Under the pieces are notes generated by a model. The model worked only from the letters and a program-made list of their open reading frames with translations. It did no database searches and had not been told where the DNA came from. The position numbers and the translations under genes are program-made. A stretch of DNA of 64,000 nt, taken from assembly GCA_964251675.1 (NCBI GenBank), contig CAXUKS010000018.1, positions 8,754-72,753 of the forward strand, in the 5' to 3' direction. Positions 40,225 through 49,492 of this stretch are shown here, piece by piece (positions within the stretch are counted from its first letter, which is position 1; each line of letters opens with the position of its first letter). This DNA comes from JANXMY01 sp964251675. GTDB taxonomy: Bacteria > Armatimonadota > Armatimonadia > Armatimonadales > Capsulimonadaceae.

Positions 40225-43200
40225 ATGCCTTTACGCCTGCCTCAATTTCTCAGCGCCGCTCTTTGCGCTGTTTTGATCGGAGTTTCGCTTGGTCCGGCCA
40301 GGGCGGGGTGGCAGTGGCAGACTCCGCCTGTTCTTGTCACTCTCACCACACTGCAGCGAAACAACGTCTTTTATGTCGGTCAGCCGGTAGTTTTCTCGCT
40401 TCAGGGAGGCGGTGCTGCTGCGTATGAAGTGCGGGATTACTACGGCAATATTGTAGACCAGGGATCTGTTGCTTCTCCGCTGACAGTCAACGTGACCGCG
40501 CCTGGCTGGTACAAATTGTACCTGCTGGGCAGCACCAGCTTTCCGCAGTGGGGCAACGCCGTGGGATCGACCACATTTGCAATTTTCCGCGATGATCCGC
40601 ATTTCCCGCAGCCGCCGCCGTGGAATGTTCTTCCCAGCTCTAGCTTCAGCACTGTTGGCGGACAGGACAACGTCATGCGGGGCATCATCAGTCTTGGTCC
40701 GCAGCGCCACTTCATTGACAGCGTGAGCAACCCGGATCCCACACTGCGAACCGTCACCGCCGACCTCGGATTAGACCAACAATACTACCTCGCCAACCCG
40801 GACCCGGTCCGTCCGCGAGATCTGCTGGTCAACTTCCCTAATGGCGGCAGCAACATGGGGGGCGTCACCAAAGTGGCGACGCAACTCGGTAGCCAGGTCA
40901 GCCACTGGGAATGGCGCAATGAGCCAAACACAGCGTCCAACCGGGGTGATTTGTATGCTGCTGAGCTGAAGACGTTTGCCCAGACCATCCACAATGTCAA
41001 CCCGGCGCTGAAAGTGATTGGACCGACGACGGTAAGTATCGGCCCTAACTCGCTTGGTTGGATTGAGGCGTTTTTGCAGAGCGGCGGCGGGGATGCCATT
41101 GATGCGTTTGGGTTCCATGCATACGACGCCACCAATGGCGACCTGTGGCTGGCCCGGACTTCTCTGGACAACCTGAACACGCTGCTGGCAAAATACGGCC
41201 AGGATAAAAAAGAAAAGTGGCAGACGGAGCAGGGCTTCCCCGCCGCCCAGTTCGGTGTTTACTCGCCGCGCCATCAGGGGCGTTGGACGATGCTTCAAAC
41301 CATGGTGTTCGAGCAGTACGGCATTCCCAAAGAACACAACTCGAACTGGTACGATTGGAGCTGCGGCTTCTGGGATGTCCCCAACTGGTGGATCGATGAC
41401 GGCGGCGGATTTGGTCCTACCGGCGTTCTGATGCGTGTCTGGTCGGAGGAATGCTACGGCACGAAGTTTACGAAGGCCTACGATTTCGGCGATCCCGGCA
41501 ACAAAATGTATTTGGGCAGCTTGTTTCAAGGACCTGGGAAATCGCTGGCCGCATTCATGAGCGCGGGCGGCACGGATGGTCAGGTCACGCTTAAGGTCAG
41601 CAGCGGAGCCAGCCTGCATATCGTCAGTGCCCAGGGCGTTGCTACCGATTTGCCTGTCGTGAGCGGACTGGTCACCCTGCCCGTGCCCGAAATCCCGGTC
41701 TATGTAGAAATGGCCCCCGGGCAGACTATTCAAGTCGTTCCCGTCAGTTGGGGACCGAATCTGGCTCTTCAGCAGGGCGTCACGGCGTCCGCTTCTGGCG
41801 CGACGACCCATCCGACCGACTCAAAGGATACTAACAACATCACCAGGCTGTTCAACGCGAAGATGGAAAACTGGTATTACGATTTCACCAGCAACAGCCG
41901 CCCCTGGTCGAGCAACACGGATTTATCTGCGGGTCCGGCCTGGGTGGAAATGGACCTTCCGGTCCCCACGCTGATTAATCGCGTCGTGATTTATTGCCCG
42001 GTTCCCTATTCATCCGACAGTTCACTGCTGGATTATGAAATGCAATACGACAACAACGGTCAGTGGGTGACACTCAGCCATACCACGGAGCCGACCAAGA
42101 CATTTGCGTTTTATACCAGAGCCAATCGCTGCACGGTGGACAGCTATTACAGTGACCGCAATATCTTTACCAATGAGTTCCCCGCCGTCAAGACCGGCAA
42201 AATTCGCCTCCTGGTACACGACTGCACCTGGGGCAGTGCTGCCACACAGGGAGCCGCAAGCGCGGGCAACGGGGGCGGGCCTCATCAGATCAATATCCGC
42301 GAGATTGAAGTCTATTCGCCTCTGTACAATGCCGCCAAGACGGCGACGCTTCAGGGGAAAATTACCGACCGTGCGGGCCGGGGCATCCCCGGTGTCACGG
42401 TCAGCCTCAGCGGCTCCCAGACAAAGACAACAACATCTCTGGTCAGCGGCGCTTACGGTTTTTCCGGCCTGACTGAAGGCGGCACGTACACCGTCTCGCC
42501 GACGCAGAACAATTATTCGTTCAGTGCCCGCACCCGCACGTTTAGTCATCTCGTCGGCAGCCAAAGCAGCAACTTTACGGCAACTGCCCTTCCGGCAGGT
42601 TCCGGCACCGGGCTGTTGGCTGAGTACTTCAAGGATGATTATGATGAAGCTCATGCATTCCTACCTGCCTACTACCGGCTATCCCGTATCGAGCCAACCG
42701 TGAACCGGGCAAACTGGTCCGTCACCCCAGACCTGCAAATCCTGTTTGCCGCACGCTGGACCGGCCTGATTGAGCCGAAGTACACAGAGCGGTACACATT
42801 TAGTTTGGATGCTGACGACGGCGTGCGGCTGTGGATCAATGGCAAGCTGCTGATCGACCACTGGGTACGCAATGCCGGCCGCACCGATACCGCCTCCATC
42901 AATCTTGTGGCCGGCCAGCGGGGGGACATCCGCGTGGAGTATTTTCAGCTTCATGGTGGCTCAAGCTGCCGCCTGTCCTGGTCGAGCGCCCATCAGCCCA
43001 TGCAGATCGTCCCGCAAAGCTGCCTGTATCCTGCCGTGGTGAACCTGCCGCCGATTGTCAGCTTGGACACCGCCCAAAGTGCGATTGCCTCGGCCAGTAC
43101 GACCTCGGTTCTGCTGTCTGCGACCACGAAGGACCCAGACGGTACGATTGCCAAAGTGGTATTCACGGCTAACGGCACGGACATCGGAACCAGCGCGTCC

Positions 43201-43455
43201 AGCTCGTTCCAGTATCAGTGGACGCCCCCCCGGAATGGCAGATATGTTGTCACAGCCACAGCCTATGACAACGTTGGCGCGGCCACTGTTTCCGACCCGG
43301 TGACGCTGACGTTTGGACCGCAGGTTCTGGTGCGTGGCATGCTTCAAATCAAGCGCAAGCACCCGGCGGTTAAAGCAAAAAAGAAACCGGCGGCCAGAAA
43401 ACCGGCGGCGAAGAAACCGATGGTCAAGAAACCGGCGGCTCAAAAGCCGTATTAG
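40225..43455 (+). CDS. large secreted glycosidase-like protein with discoidin and PA14 domains
   Basis: A 1076-residue exported protein with a signal peptide (1-28, ending GPARAG). A TIM-barrel glycoside-hydrolase-like domain spans about 120-500, with WRNEPNT (acid/base-type Glu) and WQTEQGFP (nucleophile-type Glu). A discoidin-like region (about 520-700), a carboxypeptidase-regulatory-like beta domain (about 715-780), a PA14 domain (about 790-930, YTFSLDADDGVRLWINGKLL) and an Ig/PKD-like domain (about 945-1030) follow. A Lys/Pro/Ala-rich tail ends it. Domain borders are estimates. It is the only plus-strand gene of the locus and probably trims or binds the exported glycan. The start is set by AAGGA and the signal peptide. 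Confidence 0.82.
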   Translation: MPLRLPQFLSAALCAVLIGVSLGPARAGWQWQTPPVLVTLTTLQRNNVFYVGQPVVFSLQGGGAAAYEVRDYYGNIVDQGSVASPLTVNVTAPGWYKLYLLGSTSFPQWGNAVGSTTFAIFRDDPHFPQPPPWNVLPSSSFSTVGGQDNVMRGIISLGPQRHFIDSVSNPDPTLRTVTADLGLDQQYYLANPDPVRPRDLLVNFPNGGSNMGGVTKVATQLGSQVSHWEWRNEPNTASNRGDLYAAELKTFAQTIHNVNPALKVIGPTTVSIGPNSLGWIEAFLQSGGGDAIDAFGFHAYDATNGDLWLARTSLDNLNTLLAKYGQDKKEKWQTEQGFPAAQFGVYSPRHQGRWTMLQTMVFEQYGIPKEHNSNWYDWSCGFWDVPNWWIDDGGGFGPTGVLMRVWSEECYGTKFTKAYDFGDPGNKMYLGSLFQGPGKSLAAFMSAGGTDGQVTLKVSSGASLHIVSAQGVATDLPVVSGLVTLPVPEIPVYVEMAPGQTIQVVPVSWGPNLALQQGVTASASGATTHPTDSKDTNNITRLFNAKMENWYYDFTSNSRPWSSNTDLSAGPAWVEMDLPVPTLINRVVIYCPVPYSSDSSLLDYEMQYDNNGQWVTLSHTTEPTKTFAFYTRANRCTVDSYYSDRNIFTNEFPAVKTGKIRLLVHDCTWGSAATQGAASAGNGGGPHQINIREIEVYSPLYNAAKTATLQGKITDRAGRGIPGVTVSLSGSQTKTTTSLVSGAYGFSGLTEGGTYTVSPTQNNYSFSARTRTFSHLVGSQSSNFTATALPAGSGTGLLAEYFKDDYDEAHAFLPAYYRLSRIEPTVNRANWSVTPDLQILFAARWTGLIEPKYTERYTFSLDADDGVRLWINGKLLIDHWVRNAGRTDTASINLVAGQRGDIRVEYFQLHGGSSCRLSWSSAHQPMQIVPQSCLYPAVVNLPPIVSLDTAQSAIASASTTSVLLSATTKDPDGTIAKVVFTANGTDIGTSASSSFQYQWTPPRNGRYVVTATAYDNVGAATVSDPVTLTFGPQVLVRGMLQIKRKHPAVKAKKKPAARKPAAKKPMVKKPAAQKPY

Positions 43456-43469
43456 GAACACAAGAAAAC

Positions 43470-43506
43470 GGGGCTGCCTCTTTTAGAGAGGCAGCCCCAT
43501 TTTTTA
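43470..43506 (+). terminator. bidirectional intrinsic terminator
   Basis: GGGGCTGCCTCT and its complement form a perfect stem with a TTTAG-type loop, followed by ATTTTTT on the plus strand and GTTTTCTTG on the minus strand. It lies between the convergent glycosidase-like and GT4 genes and would stop both. Confidence 0.92.
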
Positions 43507-43515
43507 TGTCTTCAT

Positions 43516-44724
43516 TCAGACGAGACGGTTTAGACACGCGGCAATCACATCCTCCACAGCATCCAGCCGGGCGTCCCAGCTATGACGACCCGCTTCCGCC
43601 TGCCGCGCTCGGCCCACAGAAGGGTCTTCTGTCAGAGCGGCTTGAGACAGGCTGAGAAACTCGGCGGCATTGGCGGCAATGCCGACATACTGGGGGTAGT
43701 CCCGGAAGCCTGCGACATTGGTGGAGACAATCGGCTTGCCCGCCGCCAGATATTCCCAGAGTTTAATCGGATTTAGGCTCTCCGTGAACGGCGTCACCCG
43801 GTGCGGCGTAATACACACATCAAACGCCCGCATATAATCCGGGAGCCGCTGATAGGGCTGCGGACCGAGCAGGACCACATTCGGAACCTGGCCCAGACGG
43901 TTTCTATCTTCCGATGTCAGATGATTGGGGCCAATCAGCACCACGGTTCCAGCAGTCAGTCCGCGTGCGAGCTGCTCCACGAGAGGCACATCTACCCGGT
44001 CCGGGTGCAGTGTCCCAGTATAGCCGAAGACCGGACGCGGCCAGGATGCGGCCACAGTGGGCAGCGGCAGGCTTCTGTCTAAGACAGAGGCGTAGTGTTC
44101 GGCTTCCACGCCGTTGGGAATCAGCGCCAGACGGCTTGCCATGCCCTGCTTCATCTCATACAGCTTTTCAGAGCAGACAATGACGGCATCGGCACAGGCA
44201 CAGAGCGCGGCATCCTGCGCCCGAATGAGGTCCACAAGCCAGGAAGCCTGCGTCAGGCTGATCCAGTCGTCGGTGATGTCGTAAATTACGGCACTCTCAC
44301 CCATCTTCCCCACCAGATGAACCGCCGAATGTGGGTTCAGCCACAGCAACGGCGATTGCAGGCCCAGACGCTGCGCCGCACCGCGCACATGAGAGCGCAT
44401 CAGCACCTCGTTCAGACGCCGCCCGGCACTCAGCGTGTTCGGCAGCAGCTTGGGCGGGACTGTCACCGTGATATTGGGCAGGCCCGGCGGCGACCAGTCC
44501 GCCGGACGGCGCATCTCAGAAAAACGCCCTCGCCGCGCCAGACCCGACAGGTCACGCGGCAGCCCGACAAACAGAAGTTGGGCATCCGGGTGACGCCGCG
44601 CATAGGCCGCGCACAGGAACTGGTTGCGCCGCCATACATCGTCCCAATTTTCCAGGGAGACGAAAATCAGGTCCAAAACATTGATTTCTTTCTTTGCTGT
44701 CTGTCTTGTCACGGCATTATCCAT
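43516..44724 (-). CDS. GT4-type glycosyltransferase
   Basis: A 402-residue GT-B transferase. Recognisable parts are LDLIFVSLENWDDVWRRNQF at the N-terminus, YDITDDW in the middle and the donor domain with VFGYTGTLHPDRVDV. SLNPIKLWEYLAAGKPIVSTNVAG is the GT1/GT4 motif in which Lys and Glu bind the nucleotide sugar. This subgroup is common in exopolysaccharide loci. Its start overlaps the end of the GT2 gene by eight bases. The donor is not known. Confidence 0.86.
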   Translation of the reverse strand: MDNAVTRQTAKKEINVLDLIFVSLENWDDVWRRNQFLCAAYARRHPDAQLLFVGLPRDLSGLARRGRFSEMRRPADWSPPGLPNITVTVPPKLLPNTLSAGRRLNEVLMRSHVRGAAQRLGLQSPLLWLNPHSAVHLVGKMGESAVIYDITDDWISLTQASWLVDLIRAQDAALCACADAVIVCSEKLYEMKQGMASRLALIPNGVEAEHYASVLDRSLPLPTVAASWPRPVFGYTGTLHPDRVDVPLVEQLARGLTAGTVVLIGPNHLTSEDRNRLGQVPNVVLLGPQPYQRLPDYMRAFDVCITPHRVTPFTESLNPIKLWEYLAAGKPIVSTNVAGFRDYPQYVGIAANAAEFLSLSQAALTEDPSVGRARQAEAGRHSWDARLDAVEDVIAACLNRLV

Positions 44725-45673
44725 TTGCGCTCGGGTAGCCGCGCAGACGAAACAGCAAATGACCGACCGCGTGGGCGGCGTAAATCAGGTAGCGCTTGAC
44801 ATTTTTCTGTGCGTAGCTTTCGAGCATCAGTGCTCGCTTTTCTTGATATTTGTAAAGTTGCCAGGCTTTATAAGCGCGTTTTAGCAGATACTGCTGCTGG
44901 GGCGTGTTTTTAGGCGAAAAAAATAATTCACGTTTAGCGCGATGCCCTAACGCATGCATCGCCTTTGAATTAGCAGTTGCGCTGTGGCTGTACCTCCGAT
45001 AGTCTACAAGAACATGATCGATAAAAAACAGGTCGCCAATCTGTGCCAAACGATTGAAAAAGTCCCAGTCCTCGCCACCGGCTCGGCGATAAGAAATGTC
45101 AAAACCGTCTATTTCATCGAAGTATTGACGGCGTATTAGTGCTACACCAGGCGGAGCTAAAAGGAAGCAGTTTGCAAGAATTGCAAGGTTGGTTGGGTAA
45201 TCGAGAGGCATTACCACAATTTCTTTGCCATCAAAACCCAACCTTGAGCGGCAGTAGGATGCAAATTCACCTGGACTAACAGGTTTATTATGTTCGTCAA
45301 TCTGATCAGCCAGCCCATGACTGCCAATAAACTCAGGATAGGCAATCAAAGATGCAAGAAGTTTTTCTAGCGCGTCTGGATGGAACAGATCATCGCTGTC
45401 AGAAAAATTGATGTACTCTGCTTCAGGAGAGCAGTGCTGTGCTCCAAAGTTTCTTGCAACGGCTGGCCCAGCGTTCGACTGCGTCAATGCACGAAACCGC
45501 TTGTCCCGTACTGTGTACTGCTTGGCTATATTGAAAGTGTTGTCTGAAGACCCATCATCCACAACAACACATTCCCATTGTTGAAATGTTTGATTCAAAA
45601 CACTCTCAAGCGTAAGGGGCAAAAACTTTTCAGCATTATAAGCAGCAATAACGATACTGATCAGTGGCGTCAT
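44717..45673 (-). CDS. GT2 family glycosyltransferase (AT-rich)
   Basis: A 318-residue GT-A transferase. It opens LISIVIAAYNAEKFLPLTLE, has the metal-binding motif NFSDSDDLFHPDAL near 95 and the late acidic motif RAGGEDWDFFNRLA. The DNA is clearly poorer in GC than both neighbours, with many A/T-ending codons, suggesting recent acquisition. It is a paralogue of the gene at 37158-38111. It overlaps the GT4 genes on both sides (8 and 4 bases), so it was fitted neatly into the operon. Confidence 0.87.
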   Translation of the reverse strand: MTPLISIVIAAYNAEKFLPLTLESVLNQTFQQWECVVVDDGSSDNTFNIAKQYTVRDKRFRALTQSNAGPAVARNFGAQHCSPEAEYINFSDSDDLFHPDALEKLLASLIAYPEFIGSHGLADQIDEHNKPVSPGEFASYCRSRLGFDGKEIVVMPLDYPTNLAILANCFLLAPPGVALIRRQYFDEIDGFDISYRRAGGEDWDFFNRLAQIGDLFFIDHVLVDYRRYSHSATANSKAMHALGHRAKRELFFSPKNTPQQQYLLKRAYKAWQLYKYQEKRALMLESYAQKNVKRYLIYAAHAVGHLLFRLRGYPSANG

Positions 45674-46842
45674 AGTTGTTTCTCGTGACCGCCTCGCGTG
45701 ACGGTTTCATATATCTCGAAATACTGATCCGCGATGCGCGGCCAGGTGAACTCGGCAACCACCCGCGCCCGGCCCGTGTCTCCCAGCATCCGCGCTTTGT
45801 TTGGGTCCGCCAGCAGCAATTCCAGTGCCTGCGCCAGCGCGGCGGCGTCTTCCCCCGGAACCAGCAGGCCCGTCACGCCGTCCAGCACAATCTCCGGCAC
45901 GCCGCCGACCCGTGAGGCGATCACGGGCTTGGCACAGGCCATCGCTTCCAGGTTGACAATCCCCTGCGGCTCGTGCCGCGACGGCAGAATAAACATCTCG
46001 CAGCCCCGGAACAGCGACACCGCCGTGGGCCGGTCCGCAAAGCCAATCAAATGCACCCGGTGCGTCAGCCCCAACTCCCCCACCCGCTTTTGCAGCGCGT
46101 CCCGCTCCGCGCCGTCCCCGGCAATCAAAAGGTCCGGGGCATCAGCGAGGCGGGCCGACAGCCGCGCATAGGCGTCAATTAATACATCGAAGCCCTTTTG
46201 CGGCACAACGCGCCCGATAGCAAACAAATAGGGGCGCGGGTGGGCGTAAGCCGTCTGCCCGGCATCAAACTCATCCAGCGCGATGCCATTATAGACCGGC
46301 TTGCTTTTCCCGGATAATGGGGAGTGGGCAAACTGCCGGGCATCGTCGAGCGTCTGCTCCGAGCAGGCCGTCACGTAATCCGCCCGCATGAGAAGCCGTC
46401 TCAGCGTCCAGTTCGCGGTGACACTTTTCTGGTACAGCTTGCCCGCGTCCATTGTCCGTTCGCCCTGCGTCGTCACCACCAGCGGAAGTTTGGTCAAGCG
46501 GGCAGCCCAGAGCGCATAAAAGCCGTTGGGGCCGACACACTGCACATGGATTAAATCTACTTTGCGCTCTTTCAGAAGCCGAAGCACTCCGGCCATATCT
46601 TTCGGGAACTGCCTGGCAAACTGCGCCATGCCCGATGCCGAGCCGCGTGGCAGCTCAAAGGGAAACCGCCGAACGCTCACTCCCTGAATAGTTTCCTCTG
46701 CGGGTAGCGTGGCCGGGTAGCGCGACGTGACAATCGTGACCTGATGGCCACGCCGTTCGTATTCCAGCGCTAGATTGCGGCAGGCTTCTTCGACGCCGCC
46801 GAAGTTCGGATAAAACGCACTGGCAAAAATGGCGATATTCAT
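45670..46842 (-). CDS. GT4 family glycosyltransferase
   Basis: A 390-residue GT-B transferase of the PimA/mannosyltransferase type. It has NIAIFASAFYPNFGGVEEACRNLA at the start, FAIGRVVPQKGFDVLIDAYA at the donor-domain entry and SRHEPQGIVNLEAMACAKPVIASRVGG with the E-x7-E motif. Length and motifs are complete. It overlaps the GT47-like gene upstream and the GT2 gene downstream by four bases each. GC-rich like the core genome. Confidence 0.88.
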   Translation of the reverse strand: MNIAIFASAFYPNFGGVEEACRNLALEYERRGHQVTIVTSRYPATLPAEETIQGVSVRRFPFELPRGSASGMAQFARQFPKDMAGVLRLLKERKVDLIHVQCVGPNGFYALWAARLTKLPLVVTTQGERTMDAGKLYQKSVTANWTLRRLLMRADYVTACSEQTLDDARQFAHSPLSGKSKPVYNGIALDEFDAGQTAYAHPRPYLFAIGRVVPQKGFDVLIDAYARLSARLADAPDLLIAGDGAERDALQKRVGELGLTHRVHLIGFADRPTAVSLFRGCEMFILPSRHEPQGIVNLEAMACAKPVIASRVGGVPEIVLDGVTGLLVPGEDAAALAQALELLLADPNKARMLGDTGRARVVAEFTWPRIADQYFEIYETVTRGGHEKQL

Positions 46843-47855
46843 ACTGGCTCCTGCTTTGAAACCCGTGCTTTCAGCAGCCGAGCCTTGTGCTTGAAATGGT
46901 TAATTTTGAGATCAAGACCGCAGCGGTGATACTGCCTGCTTAGAAGCGGACTGTAAGAAATAGGGCGTGCGCCCGAGCGCAGAAGCTCTTCGCACTTTTC
47001 CATGATCTGATGAAAAATCACGTCCGGAGCAAACCACTCGGCGTAGACTTGCAGGGCGTTTTGAGACATCTGCGGAAAGCCGGTTTCCCGCGCTTCCAGC
47101 AGGGCCGGGATTTGTTTGACATCCCCTTCCCGAACCCGCAGACTGCATCCGTCCCAGTCGGGTCCTTCCGGCTCGGTCCATTCGTCGCTGATAATCACCG
47201 GGACGCGGCCCGCCCGCAGCGTCTCAAAAATCCGAAATGAAGACGCCCCCATGCCACGCGGACACAGAATAAACTTGGAACGGCCCATGACGTCAGCAAA
47301 GAGCTGTCGGCGCTGTGCGATTTCTTGTGCTTCTTCCTCGGTGTTCTCGCCGGTAAAGTCGTAGATTTTGACACGCGACGTGTCTTCAATCAAGCTGCGT
47401 GGGTGTGTCAGCTCCAGAACCTGCCGTCGTACCCGGTGGTTGTCGGCCCCCATGAAGCTAAACAGGAGGTCCGGCGGCGCGGCTCCCGCCAGCGCCTCGG
47501 CGGTCAGCGGCGTGCCGAAGTCCCGATAATAGCTGTACGCCCGCTGCCGCCGGGGATCATAGACGGAGGCCAGAACGCTTGGATAGATACCCGGCAGCGC
47601 ACACCAGCTTAGATCCCGCTCATCGTAAATATACGTCTTCTCCGGGTGCTTTGACACAAAGGAGTGCGCCCGAATAGCATCCAGCGTCCAGCGATGCGGA
47701 AGCTGCGGGTCCACAAACAAGATCAAGTCAGCGGCTTCCGGGTCAGTCGTGACGCCGTGAACTCCGTGCTTGTCCCGTGCTGCCAGTTCTGTAAACAGCG
47801 CAATATAAGACCACTCCACCGGAAACTTGTCTGTGGCCGCAAAACAAACGTTCAT
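46839..47855 (-). CDS. exostosin-like (GT47-type) glycosyltransferase
   Basis: A 338-residue protein with an exostosin-type domain. The region KFILCPRGMGASSFRIFETLRAGRVPVIISDEW (about 213-245) is the hallmark nucleotide-sugar-binding part. No membrane segment is seen. An AGGA site lies seven bases before ATG 47855. A copy of the first 52 codons of this gene, identical at the DNA level over about 157 bases, occurs at 49319-49475, marking a tandem duplication. This copy is complete and presumably functional. Confidence 0.82.
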   Translation of the reverse strand: MNVCFAATDKFPVEWSYIALFTELAARDKHGVHGVTTDPEAADLILFVDPQLPHRWTLDAIRAHSFVSKHPEKTYIYDERDLSWCALPGIYPSVLASVYDPRRQRAYSYYRDFGTPLTAEALAGAAPPDLLFSFMGADNHRVRRQVLELTHPRSLIEDTSRVKIYDFTGENTEEEAQEIAQRRQLFADVMGRSKFILCPRGMGASSFRIFETLRAGRVPVIISDEWTEPEGPDWDGCSLRVREGDVKQIPALLEARETGFPQMSQNALQVYAEWFAPDVIFHQIMEKCEELLRSGARPISYSPLLSRQYHRCGLDLKINHFKHKARLLKARVSKQEPV

Positions 47856-47878
47856 ACCTATTCCTGAAATACTACTAG

Positions 47879-47965
47879 TCTAACCTGGTAGAACTGTTAG
47901 GCTGATTCTGGCCGACTTTGCTTCTAAAATGCGGCTGATAAGATTTATTTATCCTAACAGGTTAA
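47879..47965. repeat. inverted-repeat insertion between GT47 and acyltransferase genes
   Basis: About 90 AT-rich bases flanked by partial inverted repeats (CTGTTAGG near 47896-47903 and CCTAACAG near 47953-47960, with TAACCTG/CAGGTTA outside them). The equivalent spacer in the duplicated copy (49476-49492) is only 17 bases, so this looks like an insertion after the duplication, or a loss in the other copy. Confidence 0.5.
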
Positions 47966-47972
47966 ACCACTA

Positions 47973-49172
47973 CTATGGGACTGCCGCATCTTGGATGGGT
48001 TCCTCCTGCGAGGCGCTGACTATTGACCGCCCATTTTTGGAGGGCTTGGACAAAAACGGTTTTTCGGCCAGCAAAAAAAACAGATACGAAATGCCCAGTG
48101 TCACGGCAAAACCAACAGTCAGCAGCAGAAAAAACTCGGTCAGACCAGTGACGTGCAGTGCCTTCTTGCAAAACTCGCTCAGGTAATAGCCCGTCGGCCA
48201 GTGCAGCAAAAAGAGGCTGTAAGAGACATAGCCCAGCCACGTCATGAACCGATTTTCAAACAGTGCCCGCAACGGAGTTGTGCTAATGCACAGGGCAATC
48301 GCCAGCCCGGAGAACGCCACGCCCAGGAGCAAACTTCGCAGCCAGCTTAGGTCCGGGGTCGTCGCGCAGGTCACACTGAACAGTGCTACAGCACCCAGCG
48401 CCACTGTTGTTCCCCAGGCGGCACTTCGCTCCCGGCCTGCCTGCCGGTAATTTACGACCAGCTTGGCCGCTCCCATTCCCAGCGCAAACTGCATCCAGCG
48501 GCCCAGAAAAAATGCCGCTGCCAGAAACTGTTCGTGTTCATCCATCGATGCTGTCATGACCGAGGCGATTATCCGATAGACAATAGAAACAGCAATCATT
48601 CCCCCAAGTACCCAAAGGCCAAAGCGGCGGTATCCCCAGATGACCAGAGGAAACATCAGATAAAACTGTGCTTCCAGGCCCATTGACCACAACGCACCGT
48701 TGATGTGTCCGAACGTGCTTAAAAAGAGCGTATGAGCAAACAGCAGGAATGCCAAATAAACGCCGGGAGCTTCCAGCGGCGGCCAGTTGGCGGGCTGATT
48801 CAGCAGCTGATATAAAATGACCAGCACGTATGGCAGGCCGATAGAGTACAAAATTGCCGCATAATAGGGCAGCGCGATGCGGCGCACACGCCGTTTGTAA
48901 AATTCCTGCCAGTGCCACTTTTGCAGGGCTTTTTCTGTTTTACAGACGGGCAGAAACAGGCAGAAACCGCTCAGGACCATAAATAAATCAACGCCAGTCG
49001 GAAACTGCGTGAAGACACGGAACACGTCAACCTGATGCCCAAACAGTGGCACGACCAGAGCTGGATTGTGCGCGAACATATACATATGGCAGCCGTATAC
49101 CATCAGCATTGCCATAGCACGCAATCCATCTACCGAAGGGATGCGCCAATTATTTTGGGCGGATTGATTCAT
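47973..49172 (-). CDS. acyltransferase 3 family membrane protein, copy 1
   Basis: A 399-residue polytopic protein with about ten helices, of the OafA-type family that O-acylates surface sugars. The signature PSVDGLRAMAMLMVYGCHMYMF near residue 12 contains the catalytic-type histidine. The region FLVLSGF-like (FMVLSGFCLFLP) and the RRVRRIALPYY segment after the first helices are family-typical. It has a close paralogue at 49493-50698. ATG 49172 lies four bases after a remnant GT2 stop. The protein is complete. Confidence 0.9.
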   Translation of the reverse strand: MNQSAQNNWRIPSVDGLRAMAMLMVYGCHMYMFAHNPALVVPLFGHQVDVFRVFTQFPTGVDLFMVLSGFCLFLPVCKTEKALQKWHWQEFYKRRVRRIALPYYAAILYSIGLPYVLVILYQLLNQPANWPPLEAPGVYLAFLLFAHTLFLSTFGHINGALWSMGLEAQFYLMFPLVIWGYRRFGLWVLGGMIAVSIVYRIIASVMTASMDEHEQFLAAAFFLGRWMQFALGMGAAKLVVNYRQAGRERSAAWGTTVALGAVALFSVTCATTPDLSWLRSLLLGVAFSGLAIALCISTTPLRALFENRFMTWLGYVSYSLFLLHWPTGYYLSEFCKKALHVTGLTEFFLLLTVGFAVTLGISYLFFLLAEKPFLSKPSKNGRSIVSASQEEPIQDAAVP

Positions 49173-49176
49173 GACA

Positions 49177-49318
49177 TCACGAAACCTTTTCGGTGTCCAC
49201 GGTACGGGGCAGGCCGTCAATGTTTACCATGATGCGGCGGAAGGCTTCGCGGTCAGAGATGCGCCGCAGCGGCTTTTCGGCGGCGCGGCGGGCCTGCATT
49301 TGAGGCAGACGCCGGGCG
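49177..49318 (-). pseudogene. 3'-end remnant of a duplicated GT2 gene
   Basis: The bases match the 3' end of the GT2 gene at 51879-52838 (about 51905-52018) with a handful of differences. They encode a similar end: RRISDREAFRRMMVNIDGLP, then a different tail and stop. The upstream part of the gene is missing; instead a GT47 5' fragment is joined at 49319. It is a leftover of a tandem duplication and has no start of its own. Confidence 0.85.
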
Positions 49319-49475
49319 GAAGCTGCGGGTCCACAAACAAGATCAAGTCAGCGGCTTCCGGGTCAGTCGTGACGCCGTGAACTCCGTGCTTGTCCCGTGC
49401 TGCCAGTTCTGTAAACAGCGCAATATAAGACCACTCCACCGGAAACTTGTCTGTGGCCGCAAAACAAACGTTCAT
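49319..49475 (-). pseudogene. 5'-end remnant of a duplicated GT47-like gene
   Basis: A copy of the first 52 codons of the gene at 46839-47855, identical over about 157 bases including the start codon, then cut at 49319. Translation from its ATG would run on out of frame through the GT2 remnant to a stop near 49224 (an 83-residue fusion of no expected function). It immediately follows the second acyltransferase gene. Confidence 0.9.
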
Positions 49476-49492
49476 ACATGTCCTTGAAATTG

